DNA from: Actinopolyspora saharensis
GTDB lineage: Bacteria; Actinomycetota; Actinomycetes; Mycobacteriales; Pseudonocardiaceae
Assembly (NCBI RefSeq): GCF_900100925.1
Contig: NZ_FNKO01000002.1
Location: 2,170,001-2,234,000, forward strand
DNA length: 64,000 bases
Direction of reading: 5' to 3'
Shown: one piece after another, positions 42,529-51,118 of the stretch
How the letters are laid out: the number at the start of each line of letters is the position of its first letter
How positions within the stretch are numbered: the stretch's first letter is position 1
Notes under the pieces: model-generated
Databases searched by the model: none
What the model was told of the DNA's origin: nothing
The model's input: only the letters and a program-made list of their open reading frames with translations
Made by a program: the position numbers and the translations under genes

Positions 42529-44382
42529 ATGACCAACGAGGACCGGTCACCCGCGGCGGATCCGCTGGACCCCGTCAGACTCGGCTTCGACCCTGAGGAA
42601 GTGCGCGCCCGCTACCGGGCCGAGCGCGACCGGCGGATCCGTCCGGACGGATCGAACCAGTACCTCGCGCCCACGGGCGACTTCGGCTACTACGCCGTGG
42701 ACCCCTACGTCGACGCCGAACCCGACCGCGCACCGCTGGAGGACGACGTGGAGGTGCTGATCGTCGGGGCTGGCTTCGGGGGACTGCTCGCGGGAGCGCG
42801 GCTGCGGCAGTCCGGATTCGACTCGATCCGGATGGTGGAGAAGGCCGGCGACGTCGGCGGAACCTGGTACTGGAACCGTTATCCGGGTGTGCGCTGCGAC
42901 ATCGAGTCCTACATCTACCTGCCCCTGCTGGAGGAGCTCGGCTACGTGCCGAGCGAGAAGTACGCGCGCGGCGAGGAGATCCGTCAGTACACCAGGAGCA
43001 TCGCCCAGCACTTCGACCTCTACCGCGACGCGTGCTTCCAGACGGAGGTGACCAGCGCGAGCTGGGACGAGTCGCTGCGTCGCTGGAGAGTCACCACCGA
43101 CCGCGGCGACAACATCACCGCGCGGTACGCGATCTTCTCCAGCGGCCCGTTCAGCAGGCCGAAGCTGCCGGGCATACCGGGCATCGACACCTTCCGCGGG
43201 CACACCTTCCACACCAGCCGCTGGGACTACTCCTACACCGGAGGGGACCAGACCGGCGGTATGCACGGGCTCGCGGACAAGCGCGTCGCCGTGGTCGGCA
43301 CCGGGGCCACGGGGATCCAGTGCGTGCCCGCCCTGGCCGAGGACGCGGCCCACCTGTACGTCTTCCAGCGCACTCCGTCCGTGGTGGACGAGCGCGCGAA
43401 CCGGCCCACCGACCCCGAGTGGGCCGCCGGACTGACCGCGGGATGGCACGAGCGCAGGAGGAACAACTTCCTCGCCGTGCTCGGCGGCGACCGGGCCGAG
43501 CAGGACCGCGACATGGTGGCCGACCGGTGGAGCGACCTCGCCCTGCACTACCGGCAGGTCGCCGAGGAGGCGGGCGAGGAGGAGCTCACCGAGCAGGAGC
43601 ACGAGCTCGTCCGGGAGATCGCCGACTTCAGGAAGATGAACCAGGTGCGCGAGCGGGTCGACTCCCTCGTGGAGGACCCGGAGACCGCGCGGGCGCTGCA
43701 ACCGTGGTACCGCTACGAGTGCAAGCGCCCGACCTTCAACGACGAGTACTACCCGGCCTTCAACCGCCCCGACGTGACGCTGGTCGACACCGGGGGACGC
43801 GGTGTCGAGCGCATCACCGAGCGCGGCCCGGTCAGCCACGGCGTCGAGTACGAGGTGGACTGCATCGTCTTCGCCACCGGGTTCCAGGTGGGTGGTTCCC
43901 ACCCCGCCGCCTCCGGCCTGCCGCTGCACGGCCGGGACGGCGTGACGTTGCCCGAGCACTTCAGCGGCGGCATGCGCACGCTGCACGGGTTCACCAGCCA
44001 CGGCTTCCCCAACCTGTTCTGCATGGGTCCCTCGCAGAACGGAGTGGCGCCCAACTTCACGCACGTGCTCGACGACCAGGCCACCCACATCGCCGCGATG
44101 ATCACCGAGTCCGCCAAGCGCGGCGCGGCCTACGTGGAACCCACCGCCGCGGCGGAGCAGGCCTGGGTCGACGAGATGCGGCGAAAAGCCGGGGTCGACA
44201 GCGCGCTGGACGAGTGCACCCCGGGCTACTACAACAACGAGGGCCACTCCTCGGTCGTGCGCAGCTTCTACCGGCCGGACGAGCTCGAGTTCGCGGAGCT
44301 GCTGCGGCGGTGGCGCGCCGAGGACGGTTTCGCCGACGTGCTGGTGTACCCCGCGGAGAACCACGATTCGGATGGGAGCTGA
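42529..44382 (+). CDS. FAD/NADPH-dependent Baeyer-Villiger monooxygenase
   Basis: Inserts oxygen beside a ketone carbonyl to form an ester or lactone. The 617-aa protein has the FAD-binding VGAGFGGLLAGARLRQSG near residue 80, GGTWYWNRYPGVRCDIES near 108, the family fingerprint FxGxxxHxxxWD as FRGHTFHTSRWD near 223, and the NADPH-binding VVGTGATGIQCVP. An N-terminal extension of about 75 residues suits the cyclohexanone/phenylacetone/steroid monooxygenase group. GAGAAGGACTGA lies upstream of ATG 42529. The next gene overlaps by 11 bp. The substrate is unknown, a cyclic or steroidal ketone being plausible. Confidence 0.9.
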   Translation: MTNEDRSPAADPLDPVRLGFDPEEVRARYRAERDRRIRPDGSNQYLAPTGDFGYYAVDPYVDAEPDRAPLEDDVEVLIVGAGFGGLLAGARLRQSGFDSIRMVEKAGDVGGTWYWNRYPGVRCDIESYIYLPLLEELGYVPSEKYARGEEIRQYTRSIAQHFDLYRDACFQTEVTSASWDESLRRWRVTTDRGDNITARYAIFSSGPFSRPKLPGIPGIDTFRGHTFHTSRWDYSYTGGDQTGGMHGLADKRVAVVGTGATGIQCVPALAEDAAHLYVFQRTPSVVDERANRPTDPEWAAGLTAGWHERRRNNFLAVLGGDRAEQDRDMVADRWSDLALHYRQVAEEAGEEELTEQEHELVREIADFRKMNQVRERVDSLVEDPETARALQPWYRYECKRPTFNDEYYPAFNRPDVTLVDTGGRGVERITERGPVSHGVEYEVDCIVFATGFQVGGSHPAASGLPLHGRDGVTLPEHFSGGMRTLHGFTSHGFPNLFCMGPSQNGVAPNFTHVLDDQATHIAAMITESAKRGAAYVEPTAAAEQAWVDEMRRKAGVDSALDECTPGYYNNEGHSSVVRSFYRPDELEFAELLRRWRAEDGFADVLVYPAENHDSDGS

Positions 44383-45952
44383 GGCAGACGTGTCCTCGGA
44401 CGGGCGGCACTCGAGTCGGAAACCGACCCGACTGAACGACCCGAGCCCGCTGCGCGGCGCGAACGGGATCGCCTTCGGCCCCGACGGCCTGCTGTACGTG
44501 GCCCAGTTCCTCCGCGGCGGGATCAGCGCGGTCGACACGACCTCCGGTGCGGTCGAGGACGTGGTGCCGCCGGGCGGTCCGATGCGGACTCCGGACGACC
44601 TCGTGTTCGACGCGCACGGGAACATGTACGTCACCGACGTGGTCCCCGGGCGGGTGTGGCGACGCACTCCGCGAGGGGAGTGCGCGGTCGTCGCGGAGGA
44701 TCTCCGGAATCCCAACGGCGTCGCCCGCCTCGGCGAACGACTCTTCGTCAGCGAGATGCGCGCCGGTGGTGAACTGCTCGAGCTGTTCCCCGGCGGCGGG
44801 GAGCCGGTGCGGATCACCGGAGGGCTGAACTACGGCAACGCGCTGCAGTGCGGCCCCGACGGTTGGCTGTACTACCCGCACATGATGACCAACCAGGTCT
44901 GGAGGATCTCCCCGGACGGGGGAGAGCCGGAAGTCGTGACTGAGGACGTGGTCCTTCCGGTCGCCGTGCGCTTCGACCGCGCCGGACAGCTGCTGGTGCT
45001 GTCCTGCGGCCCGGAGGGAGCAGTCACGCGCGTCGACCCCGCCACGGGACGGACGTCGAGCTTCACCACCGGTGTCCCGGGGCTGGACAACGCGGCCTTC
45101 GACGCGGACAACCGCATGTTCGTGTCGAGCTTCGTCCAGGGCAGCATCACCTGCCTCGACGAGGACGGCCGGACCAGCACGGTCGTTCCGGGCGGACTGA
45201 ACGGTCCGTTCGGGGTCACGGCCGATCGCGGGGGGAAGGTTTACCTCGCCGATCACTTCAGCCTGGGGACGCTCACCGACTCGGGGGAGGTGGCCCCGGT
45301 CGAGGTGGTCACCGGAGACCTCCCCTCCGTGGTGCGGAACGTGGTCGCCACCGGTGACCTCCTCCAGCTCGTCACGGCGACCGGCGAGCTTCACGCCTAC
45401 AACCCCGGGGACGGCTCCTCCAGGAGGCGGGCCCGCGGACTCGGCGCGCCCACCGGAATCGCCGCCGATTCGGGAGGACGCGTCGTGCTCGCGATCCCGG
45501 AGACGGGACGGGTCCTGGCCGTCGACGAGGCGGACGAGGTCACGGAGCTCGCCGCCGGACTGAAGCACCCGGTCGGCGTGGCGCTGGACGGTGACGGGAA
45601 CTGCTACGTCGGCGAGGAGCACACCGGGCGGGTCCTGCGCCTGGCGGACGAACCAGTGGTCGTGGCCGAAGGGTTCGGAAGGCCGCAGGGCATCGCCGTC
45701 AGCGGGGGAGCGCTGTTCGTGCTCGAGGTCGAGCGCGGGCGCTTGGTCCGGTGCTGCCCCGCCACCGGAGCGAGCAGGACGGCACAGGAGTTGGACGTCG
45801 GGAGCTTGTCCGGTGTGGACAGTGCCGAGTCGGGCGGGCGGCCCGCCGCGAGCGACCGGCCGCGTCCGTTCGCCGATCTGGCCGTTGCCCCGGACGGGTC
45901 TCTCCTCATCGCGACCGACGGGCTGGTCGGGGTGCTGCGACCGAGCCCGTGA
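44372..45952 (+). CDS. SMP-30/gluconolactonase-like beta-propeller protein
   Basis: 526 aa built of repeated blades with the pattern NGIAFGPDGLLYVAQ, DDLVFDAHGNMYVTD, GVALDGDGNCYVGE and ADLAVAPDGSLLIATD, as in SMP-30/LRE lactonases. No signal peptide. A metal-dependent lactone or ester hydrolase role would fit its place right after a Baeyer-Villiger enzyme, but the length exceeds a single six-blade domain (about 300 aa), so it may be a double propeller. ATG 44372 overlaps the previous gene by 11 bp; GTG 44390, after GAGGCAGAC, is an alternative start. Confidence 0.78.
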   Translation: MGAEADVSSDGRHSSRKPTRLNDPSPLRGANGIAFGPDGLLYVAQFLRGGISAVDTTSGAVEDVVPPGGPMRTPDDLVFDAHGNMYVTDVVPGRVWRRTPRGECAVVAEDLRNPNGVARLGERLFVSEMRAGGELLELFPGGGEPVRITGGLNYGNALQCGPDGWLYYPHMMTNQVWRISPDGGEPEVVTEDVVLPVAVRFDRAGQLLVLSCGPEGAVTRVDPATGRTSSFTTGVPGLDNAAFDADNRMFVSSFVQGSITCLDEDGRTSTVVPGGLNGPFGVTADRGGKVYLADHFSLGTLTDSGEVAPVEVVTGDLPSVVRNVVATGDLLQLVTATGELHAYNPGDGSSRRRARGLGAPTGIAADSGGRVVLAIPETGRVLAVDEADEVTELAAGLKHPVGVALDGDGNCYVGEEHTGRVLRLADEPVVVAEGFGRPQGIAVSGGALFVLEVERGRLVRCCPATGASRTAQELDVGSLSGVDSAESGGRPAASDRPRPFADLAVAPDGSLLIATDGLVGVLRPSP

Positions 45953-46036
45953 TCCCGGATCGCGGCGGGGGAGAACGGTGGGGCGGCGGCCGGGAATTTT
46001 CATCGCCGGGGAGTTGCACCGACGAGGAAGGTGATC

Positions 46037-46876
46037 ATGAACGAGGAAGTGCTGGCCGTGATCGGCAGCGGAGGAATGGGGCGGGCCGTGGCGCGCCGCA
46101 TGGGAAGCGGCAGGCGTGTGCTGCTCGCGGACCTCGACGAGAACGCGTTGGAGTCGGCAGCCGAGTCGCTGCGCTCGGACGGACACGACGTGACCGCGCG
46201 CGGGGTGGACGTCTCCTCGCACGAGTCGGTCGCCGAACTGGCCCGTGCTGCCGCCGAGCTGGGACCGGTCACCCGGCTGGCTCACACCGCGGGGCTCTCC
46301 CCGGCGCAGTCCTCGGCGGAGCCGATCCTGCGGGTGAACCTGCTCGGAGCGGCACTGGTGCTCGAGGCGTTCGAGAGCGTGATCGCCCCGGGCGGTTCGG
46401 CCGTCGTCGTTTCCAGCATGGCCGGGCACATGGAGACGTCCCTCGACGAGCAGCAGGAGCAGGCGCTGGCCAGCACTCCGGCCGAGGAGTTGCTCCGTCT
46501 CCCCTGCGCCGCGCCGGAAGTGGTGACCGAGCCCGGCCGCGCCTACGGGCTCGCCAAGCGCGCCAACCAGCTCAGGGTGCAACGGGCCAGCGTGTCCTGG
46601 GGTGGCCGGGGCGCTCGGGTCAACTCGATCAGCCCCGGGGTCATCTCGACACCCATGGTGCAGCAGGAACTGGACTCGGAGCAGCGCGGTGCGGTGCGCG
46701 CGATGCTCGACGCCTCCGCCGCCGGGCGGCTCGGAACGTCCGAGGACGTGGCCGCGGCGGCCGATTTCCTGCTCGGTCCGCAAGCGAGCTTCGTCACCGG
46801 CACCGACCTCCTCGTCGACGGCGGTGTCGTGGCCGCCGTTCGTTCCGGACTGCTGAACGGCTCCGACCCGGGGTGA
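46037..46876 (+). CDS. SDR-family oxidoreductase
   Basis: 279 aa. The cofactor motif is an unusual GSGGMGRAVARRMGS (classical TGxxxGxG lacks its Thr). VVVSSMAGHM supplies the catalytic Ser and YGLAKRAN the YxxxK; VNSISPGVISTPM and LVDGGV complete the fold. Probably oxidises an alcohol to the ketone used by the monooxygenase of this cluster, or reduces a product; inference from context. ATG 46037 is chosen because GAGGAAGG lies 5 nt upstream (GTG 46031 is possible). It follows the SMP-30-like gene by 84 bp. Confidence 0.85.
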   Translation: MNEEVLAVIGSGGMGRAVARRMGSGRRVLLADLDENALESAAESLRSDGHDVTARGVDVSSHESVAELARAAAELGPVTRLAHTAGLSPAQSSAEPILRVNLLGAALVLEAFESVIAPGGSAVVVSSMAGHMETSLDEQQEQALASTPAEELLRLPCAAPEVVTEPGRAYGLAKRANQLRVQRASVSWGGRGARVNSISPGVISTPMVQQELDSEQRGAVRAMLDASAAGRLGTSEDVAAAADFLLGPQASFVTGTDLLVDGGVVAAVRSGLLNGSDPG

Positions 46877-47032
46877 TCATCGAGGCTGTTCCGCCCGGGG
46901 CCCGAAGGTGGTCGATCGGCGGGTTCCCGGGCGGTGTGACGCGCTCTTCTCGCTCATTCGGCCGGGCGTGCCTTCGCTGGGTAGTCTTTCCCGGGACGCC
47001 GCCGGTGGCGGCGAACCGGGTTGGGAGCGGTG

Positions 47033-47566
47033 ATGCGGCTGATCACTTGTGGACACGGCACGGCCTCTCGCGAGGAGTTCGCCCGCTCGCTGGACGAGGC
47101 CGGGGTCGCGGCAGTCGTGGACGTGCGCAGCGCACCGGGCAGCAGGCGCGACCCCGACTTCAACCGCTCGGAGCTCCGGAGCTGGTTGCCCGCGGCCGGG
47201 GTCGACTACCGCTGGGAGAAACGCCTCGGCGGGTTCCGCAAGTTGCCGGAGAACTCGCCGGACGTGGTCTGGGAGAACAGCTCGTTCCGCGCCTACGCGG
47301 CGCACATGCGCACCGAGCAGTTCCGCGCCGCGATCGAGGAGCTGCTCGAGGAGGCGGCGCGGACCAGCACCGCGGTCATGTGCGCGGAGAGCGTGTGGTG
47401 GCGCTGCCACCGGCGCCTGATCGCCGATCACGTGATGCTGGCCCGCGGTGTCCAGGCCGCCCACCTCATGCCCGACGGCAGCCTGCGGGAGCACTCCCCG
47501 ATGGGGGCGGCGCGGCTGCGCGCGGACGGTCTGCTGGTTTACGACGGGGACTGGCGGATGCCGTGA
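47033..47566 (+). CDS. DUF488 protein
   Basis: 177 aa. MRLITCGHGTASREEFARSL begins the DUF488 core; VVDVRSAPGSRRDPDFNRSE near 30, YRWEKRLGGFR near 60 and VMCAESVWWRCHRRLIADHV near 115 are the conserved segments, the last with two cysteines. The family has no established function. ATG 47033 has GGGAGCGG 2-3 nt upstream; a TTG at 47021 and a GTG at 47030 are in frame. It ends at a strong shared hairpin facing the adenosine deaminase gene. Confidence 0.87.
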   Translation: MRLITCGHGTASREEFARSLDEAGVAAVVDVRSAPGSRRDPDFNRSELRSWLPAAGVDYRWEKRLGGFRKLPENSPDVVWENSSFRAYAAHMRTEQFRAAIEELLEEAARTSTAVMCAESVWWRCHRRLIADHVMLARGVQAAHLMPDGSLREHSPMGAARLRADGLLVYDGDWRMP

Positions 47567-47569
47567 GCG

Positions 47570-47608
47570 ACCGGTGCGGCGGAACGCGCGGGCTCCCGCC
47601 GCACCGGT
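47570..47608. terminator. Bidirectional hairpin terminator
   Basis: Arms ACCGGTGCGGCGG and CCGCCGCACCGGT pair perfectly over 13 bp around a 13-nt loop, between the convergent DUF488 and adenosine deaminase genes. Confidence 0.75.
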
Positions 47609-47636
47609 TCGAACGGTTCCCCGCCGAAGTGGCGAG

Positions 47637-49262
47637 TCAGGCGCGCGCCGCGTAGCGGGCCTCGAAGGCGCGGAACGCCTTCTCCTGGCGCCACTGCAGC
47701 TCGGCCTTCGGGCTGGACTTCAACAGCTTCGCGCAGGCAGCGGGCAGGTTGCCCCTGCCCGGGGTGGCCACGGTGCACGCGGGCTTCATCCTGTGGGAGT
47801 CCGCATCTGCCCACAGGCTCTCTCCGGGGAGGAAGCCGTATTCCAGCGAGTTGCGCGCGCTGCTTTTGAGCTGCGAGTAGCTGAGCCCGAAGTCGGCTGC
47901 CGCGCGCCGGTACTCGGCCGTGATGTTGCTGCGGGACACCCCGGGGTCGTCGGTGGACAGCGCCACCGGAACGTCGTGCTTCAGGTACGACGTCAGCGGG
48001 TGCTCCTGCGGCCCGCACACCCGGAGTATCTGGCAGTTGCTCGTCAGCGGGGCTTCCAGCGCGATGTCCCGTTCGGCCATGCTCCTGGCCAGCGCGCGCC
48101 AGTCGTCCTCGTGGCGCAGGTCGACACCGTGCCCGATGCGCTCGGCACCGGCGATGTTGACGGCCTGGTTGATGTGGTGGGTCAGCTCCTCGGGCTTGAC
48201 CAGCCCCGGGACCAGTTCACCGGCGTGCAGCGTCACCGAGACCTCGGGGTAGTGCGCACTCAGGTACTCGATCATGCGCATGTGCAGCGTGTAGTCCCGC
48301 AGCGAGATCTCGGCGTCCTCGGGCTGGACCATGTTGAGCCCGACGAAGTGCGGATCGCTCTGGGCGAGCTCGAAGCCGAGCAGCAGCTGCGCGAAGACGT
48401 TGGCCGGCGGGCGTGCCCGGGACACCTGGTAGTCCAGCCGCACCTCCACCTCGCAACCGGGTCGGGCCGCCGGGGTCCCGCAGTTCAGCAGGTTCCGGTA
48501 GCGGGCGAAGTCCTGCGCGGTGTCGGTGCGCGCTGCGCGTTCGAGCTCGCCGAGACCGTTGCTCAGCAGCGCGTTCCGCAGCTTGCGGAAGTCGCCGGTG
48601 GTCTTCGGGGCGAAACCGACCCGTTCGGCGAGCTCGCCGAGCTCCGCGGACTGCTTGGACAGCAGGGTCTCGAGGTAGTACTGGTTCTGCTCGGCGAGGT
48701 CTCCGGCCACCTCGGCGAGCATGTCGCCGTCCCGCCCCTGGGTGGCCGCGCCGAACTTGCCGAAGGTGGCGAAGAAGTGGTCGTGGCCGGACTCGGCGCC
48801 GCCCGGTTCGAAGCCCTCCATGGACCAGGCCTCGATGACCTGCCTGCGGAACTCCGGATCGCTCACCGCGTCGGAGGCCGGGCGCTGGCCCGTGGTGCAG
48901 GGGCCGTTCGAGGCCGCCAGCGTCGCGGTGTCGATGCAGCGGCCGTCCTCGGCCGCGTAGCGGATCAGCGACTCAGTGGAGATGGCCCCGGACAGGTGGT
49001 TGTGCAGGTCCCCGCCCTTGGGCATCTGCCGGGCGAACTCGGTCAGCTGCTCGGGCTGGGAGCGGATCTCGTCCAGGTGCCGGTTCACCTGGCACTCGCG
49101 GTCCCACGGGGCGCAGCCCTGCTGCGGCTGTGCCTGCGCCTGCGCCGTCATCGCGGGCAGCGAGGTGGCGGTGACGAGTGCGGCCACCGCGATGCCGGCC
49201 GCCCTGCCGTGGTGGTGTCTGCCGCGGGAGAAGGGCCGGAAAAGTCGGCCGGTCGGGCTCAT
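47637..49262 (-). CDS. Secreted adenosine deaminase
   Basis: Converts extracellular adenosine to inosine. 541 aa with a Sec signal peptide (basic RHHHGR then AAGIAVAALVTATSLPAMTA, cleavage near AQA, residue 43). The zinc deaminase fold shows KGGDLHNHLSGA (metal HxH, near 85), VTLHAGELVPG (His, catalytic Glu), AERIGHGVDLR (His) and VALSTDDPGVSRS (Asp pair). An insertion of about 140 residues after the first motif and paired cysteines suit an extracellular ADGF-like enzyme. CGGAGGAA lies 5 nt before ATG 49262. It may scavenge nucleosides or dampen signalling; inference. Confidence 0.88.
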   Translation of the reverse strand: MSPTGRLFRPFSRGRHHHGRAAGIAVAALVTATSLPAMTAQAQAQPQQGCAPWDRECQVNRHLDEIRSQPEQLTEFARQMPKGGDLHNHLSGAISTESLIRYAAEDGRCIDTATLAASNGPCTTGQRPASDAVSDPEFRRQVIEAWSMEGFEPGGAESGHDHFFATFGKFGAATQGRDGDMLAEVAGDLAEQNQYYLETLLSKQSAELGELAERVGFAPKTTGDFRKLRNALLSNGLGELERAARTDTAQDFARYRNLLNCGTPAARPGCEVEVRLDYQVSRARPPANVFAQLLLGFELAQSDPHFVGLNMVQPEDAEISLRDYTLHMRMIEYLSAHYPEVSVTLHAGELVPGLVKPEELTHHINQAVNIAGAERIGHGVDLRHEDDWRALARSMAERDIALEAPLTSNCQILRVCGPQEHPLTSYLKHDVPVALSTDDPGVSRSNITAEYRRAAADFGLSYSQLKSSARNSLEYGFLPGESLWADADSHRMKPACTVATPGRGNLPAACAKLLKSSPKAELQWRQEKAFRAFEARYAARA

Positions 49263-49454
49263 GCGTGTTCCTCCGGTGTGCTCGAAGGTCGGTGCGGGTC
49301 GGTGTTTCGCGACCATCCGAGTCGATCACCTTCGCGCACGATGATCCGACGCACCAGGAGGCGTGGAGATCTTCACCCACTCGGGTAGTCCCCTGGCGGG
49401 AGAGGGGGTGGGCGTGCGGCCGGGCCGCCCGGTGGGCATGGTTATGCTCGGGGC

Positions 49455-50252
49455 GTGCTGACTGTCTCGACGGTGAATGTGAACGGCCTGCGCGCCGCGG
49501 CCAAGAAGGGCTTCGTGGAGTGGATCGCCGCCACCGGAGCCGACGTGGTGTGCATGCAGGAGACGCGTGCCGAGTACGACCAGCTCTCGGACGCGGTGCG
49601 CGCCCCCGAGGGGTGGCACACCCTGCTCGCCCCGAGCTCGGACAAGGGACGCAGCGGAGTCGCCGTTTACAGTCGTTCGGCGCCGGTGAGCAGCAGGATC
49701 GGCTTCGGTTCCGCGGAGTTCGACACCAGCGGCCGGTACGCCGAGGTCGAGTTCGACGGCGTGATCATCGGCAGTCTCTACCTGCCCAGCGGGGAGGCGG
49801 GCACTCCGAAGCAGGACGAGAAGGAGCGCTTCATGGAGGAGTTCCTGCCGTACCTGCAGGAGCTCCGCGCCCGGGCCGAGAAGGCGGGCAAGGAGGTGCT
49901 GGTCTGCGGTGACTGGAACATCGCGCACCAGGAGATCGACCTGAAGAACTGGAAGAACAACCGCAAGTCGGCCGGTTTCCTGCCCGAGGAGCGGACCTGG
50001 CTGAGCAGGGTGTTCGACGAGGCGGGCTACACCGATGTGGTCCGGGGCCTGTTCCCCGAGGGGCCGGGGCCGTACTCCTGGTGGTCCTACCGGGGGAAGG
50101 CCTTCGACAACGACTCCGGATGGCGGATCGACTACCACGTGGCCACCGGTGGGCTGGCCGGGCGCGCCACCGAGGCGGTGGTGGAGAAGGCACCGAGCTA
50201 CGACAAGCGCTGGAGCGACCACGCCCCGGTGACCGTGTCCTACGACTTCTGA
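49455..50252 (+). CDS. xthA: Exodeoxyribonuclease III (AP endonuclease)
   Basis: Base-excision repair enzyme that cuts at abasic sites and removes 3' blocks. 265 aa of the EEP fold: VNVNGLRAAAKKGFVEWI, the metal-binding Glu in VVCMQETRA near residue 36, GRSGVAVYSR, GDWNIAHQEIDLKNWKNN (Asp/Asn) near 150, WWSYRG, WRIDYHVAT and the terminal KRWSDHAPV catalytic Asp-His. GTG 49455 follows TATGCT by 6 nt, a leaderless-type start. It is followed by a hairpin at 50253. Confidence 0.94.
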   Translation: MLTVSTVNVNGLRAAAKKGFVEWIAATGADVVCMQETRAEYDQLSDAVRAPEGWHTLLAPSSDKGRSGVAVYSRSAPVSSRIGFGSAEFDTSGRYAEVEFDGVIIGSLYLPSGEAGTPKQDEKERFMEEFLPYLQELRARAEKAGKEVLVCGDWNIAHQEIDLKNWKNNRKSAGFLPEERTWLSRVFDEAGYTDVVRGLFPEGPGPYSWWSYRGKAFDNDSGWRIDYHVATGGLAGRATEAVVEKAPSYDKRWSDHAPVTVSYDF

Positions 50253-50269
50253 GCTCGTCCGGGACGAGC
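50253..50269 (+). terminator. Hairpin after xthA
   Basis: Perfect 7-bp stem GCTCGTC/GACGAGC with a CGG loop, adjacent to the xthA stop. Confidence 0.45.
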
Positions 50270-50298
50270 CTCCCTCGAAGGGGTGAGCGGACGGCGGC

Positions 50299-50607
50299 GT
50301 GCACGAGCTGATCGAGGAGAAGCGACAGGAGATCGAGGAGTTGTGCTCGATGCTGTCGGTGCGTCGCCTCGATCTTTTCGGTTCGACCGTCGACGATTCC
50401 TTCGATGCCGCCTCCAGTGATGTCGACGTCCTCGTCGAGTTCGAAGCGGGACCTGATTTCGATCACTTCGGCGCGTACTTCGGCCTGAAGGACGGACTCG
50501 AACGGATACTGGGCAGGCCGGTCGACGTGGTCAGTTCCTCCAGTCTGCGGAATCCGTACTTCCGGCAGCGTGTACTGGAGACTCGGGAAGAGTTGTACGC
50601 GGCCTGA
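50299..50607 (+). CDS. MNT-type minimal nucleotidyltransferase
   Basis: 102 aa. LDLFGSTVDDSF and SSDVDVLVEFE give the GSx10-DxD active site of minimal nucleotidyltransferases (MntA-like). Such proteins are usually the antitoxin half of HEPN-MNT modules, adding AMP to the HEPN toxin. Here no HEPN gene follows: the next 320 bp lack a suitable ORF and upstream is xthA. It may be an orphan, or act on an unlinked partner. GTG 50299 has AAGGGGTGAG about 12 nt upstream, a weak arrangement. A hairpin overlaps the downstream region. Confidence 0.85.
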   Translation: MHELIEEKRQEIEELCSMLSVRRLDLFGSTVDDSFDAASSDVDVLVEFEAGPDFDHFGAYFGLKDGLERILGRPVDVVSSSSLRNPYFRQRVLETREELYAA

Positions 50608-50623
50608 TCCGCGCTGAGCCGTG

Positions 50624-50660
50624 CTGATCCGAACTGGGCGGCGGTGCCGTGCCGGATCAG
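50624..50660 (+). terminator. Hairpin after the MNT gene
   Basis: CTGATCCG pairs with CGGATCAG over 8 bp with a 21-nt loop. A second CTGATCCG at 50604 could pair with the same downstream arm, so two registers compete. The rest of the gap to 50929 shows nothing gene-like. Confidence 0.4.
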
Positions 50661-50929
50661 GACCGGGCAGGTCGTGCCGGTGACCGCGCGTGCCTGTGGA
50701 GCCCGCGTCCGCGGATTCCTCGGGTGCGCGGCGCCGGAACACCGGCAGCGGCGAGCGTTCCGGGCGTGCCGACGGACTCCGAATCGTGAGGTGCATACCC
50801 ACCCGAACGGGTGATAATCGGGGAGTCGGCCTCACCTGTCCGGTGGTTTTGTCGGGAGTGCAACCCACCGTGGACCGGGGTGCGTCGTCCGATACACAAA
50901 ACCGTGTCGCTGCCTCTGGAGGCGTTCGC

Positions 50930-51064
50930 ATGCTGGCGCACAAGACCCCGCCGAAATGCCCGGTCTGCGGGCTGCACTTCTGCATCTGCCCGGACAAGAA
51001 CACCCGGCCGAGCCGAGAGCCCGCTCAGGAGGGGGTCCCCGCTCGGCCGAGTGCACGTTCCTGA
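50930..51064 (+). CDS. Tiny cysteine-motif protein (44 aa), probable zinc binder
   Basis: The ORF starts MLAHKTPPKCPVCGLHFCIC and then becomes basic and Pro/Arg-rich. CPVCGLHFCIC has four cysteines as CxxC-x4-CxC, which could bind one zinc ion. A good ribosome site, TGGAGG, lies 7 nt before ATG 50930, supporting translation. It converges with the subtilase gene, 54 bp apart. I do not recognise the family. Confidence 0.55.
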   Translation: MLAHKTPPKCPVCGLHFCICPDKNTRPSREPAQEGVPARPSARS

Positions 51065-51118
51065 GTGGACGGTCGAGCGGTGTCACCGCTGCCCACCGCT
51101 CGACCTCCGCGTCCGGAT

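Noticed and set aside
41764..46876. Secondary-metabolite biosynthetic cluster
   Set aside because: There is no scaffold-building enzyme; the gene set fits catabolism better.
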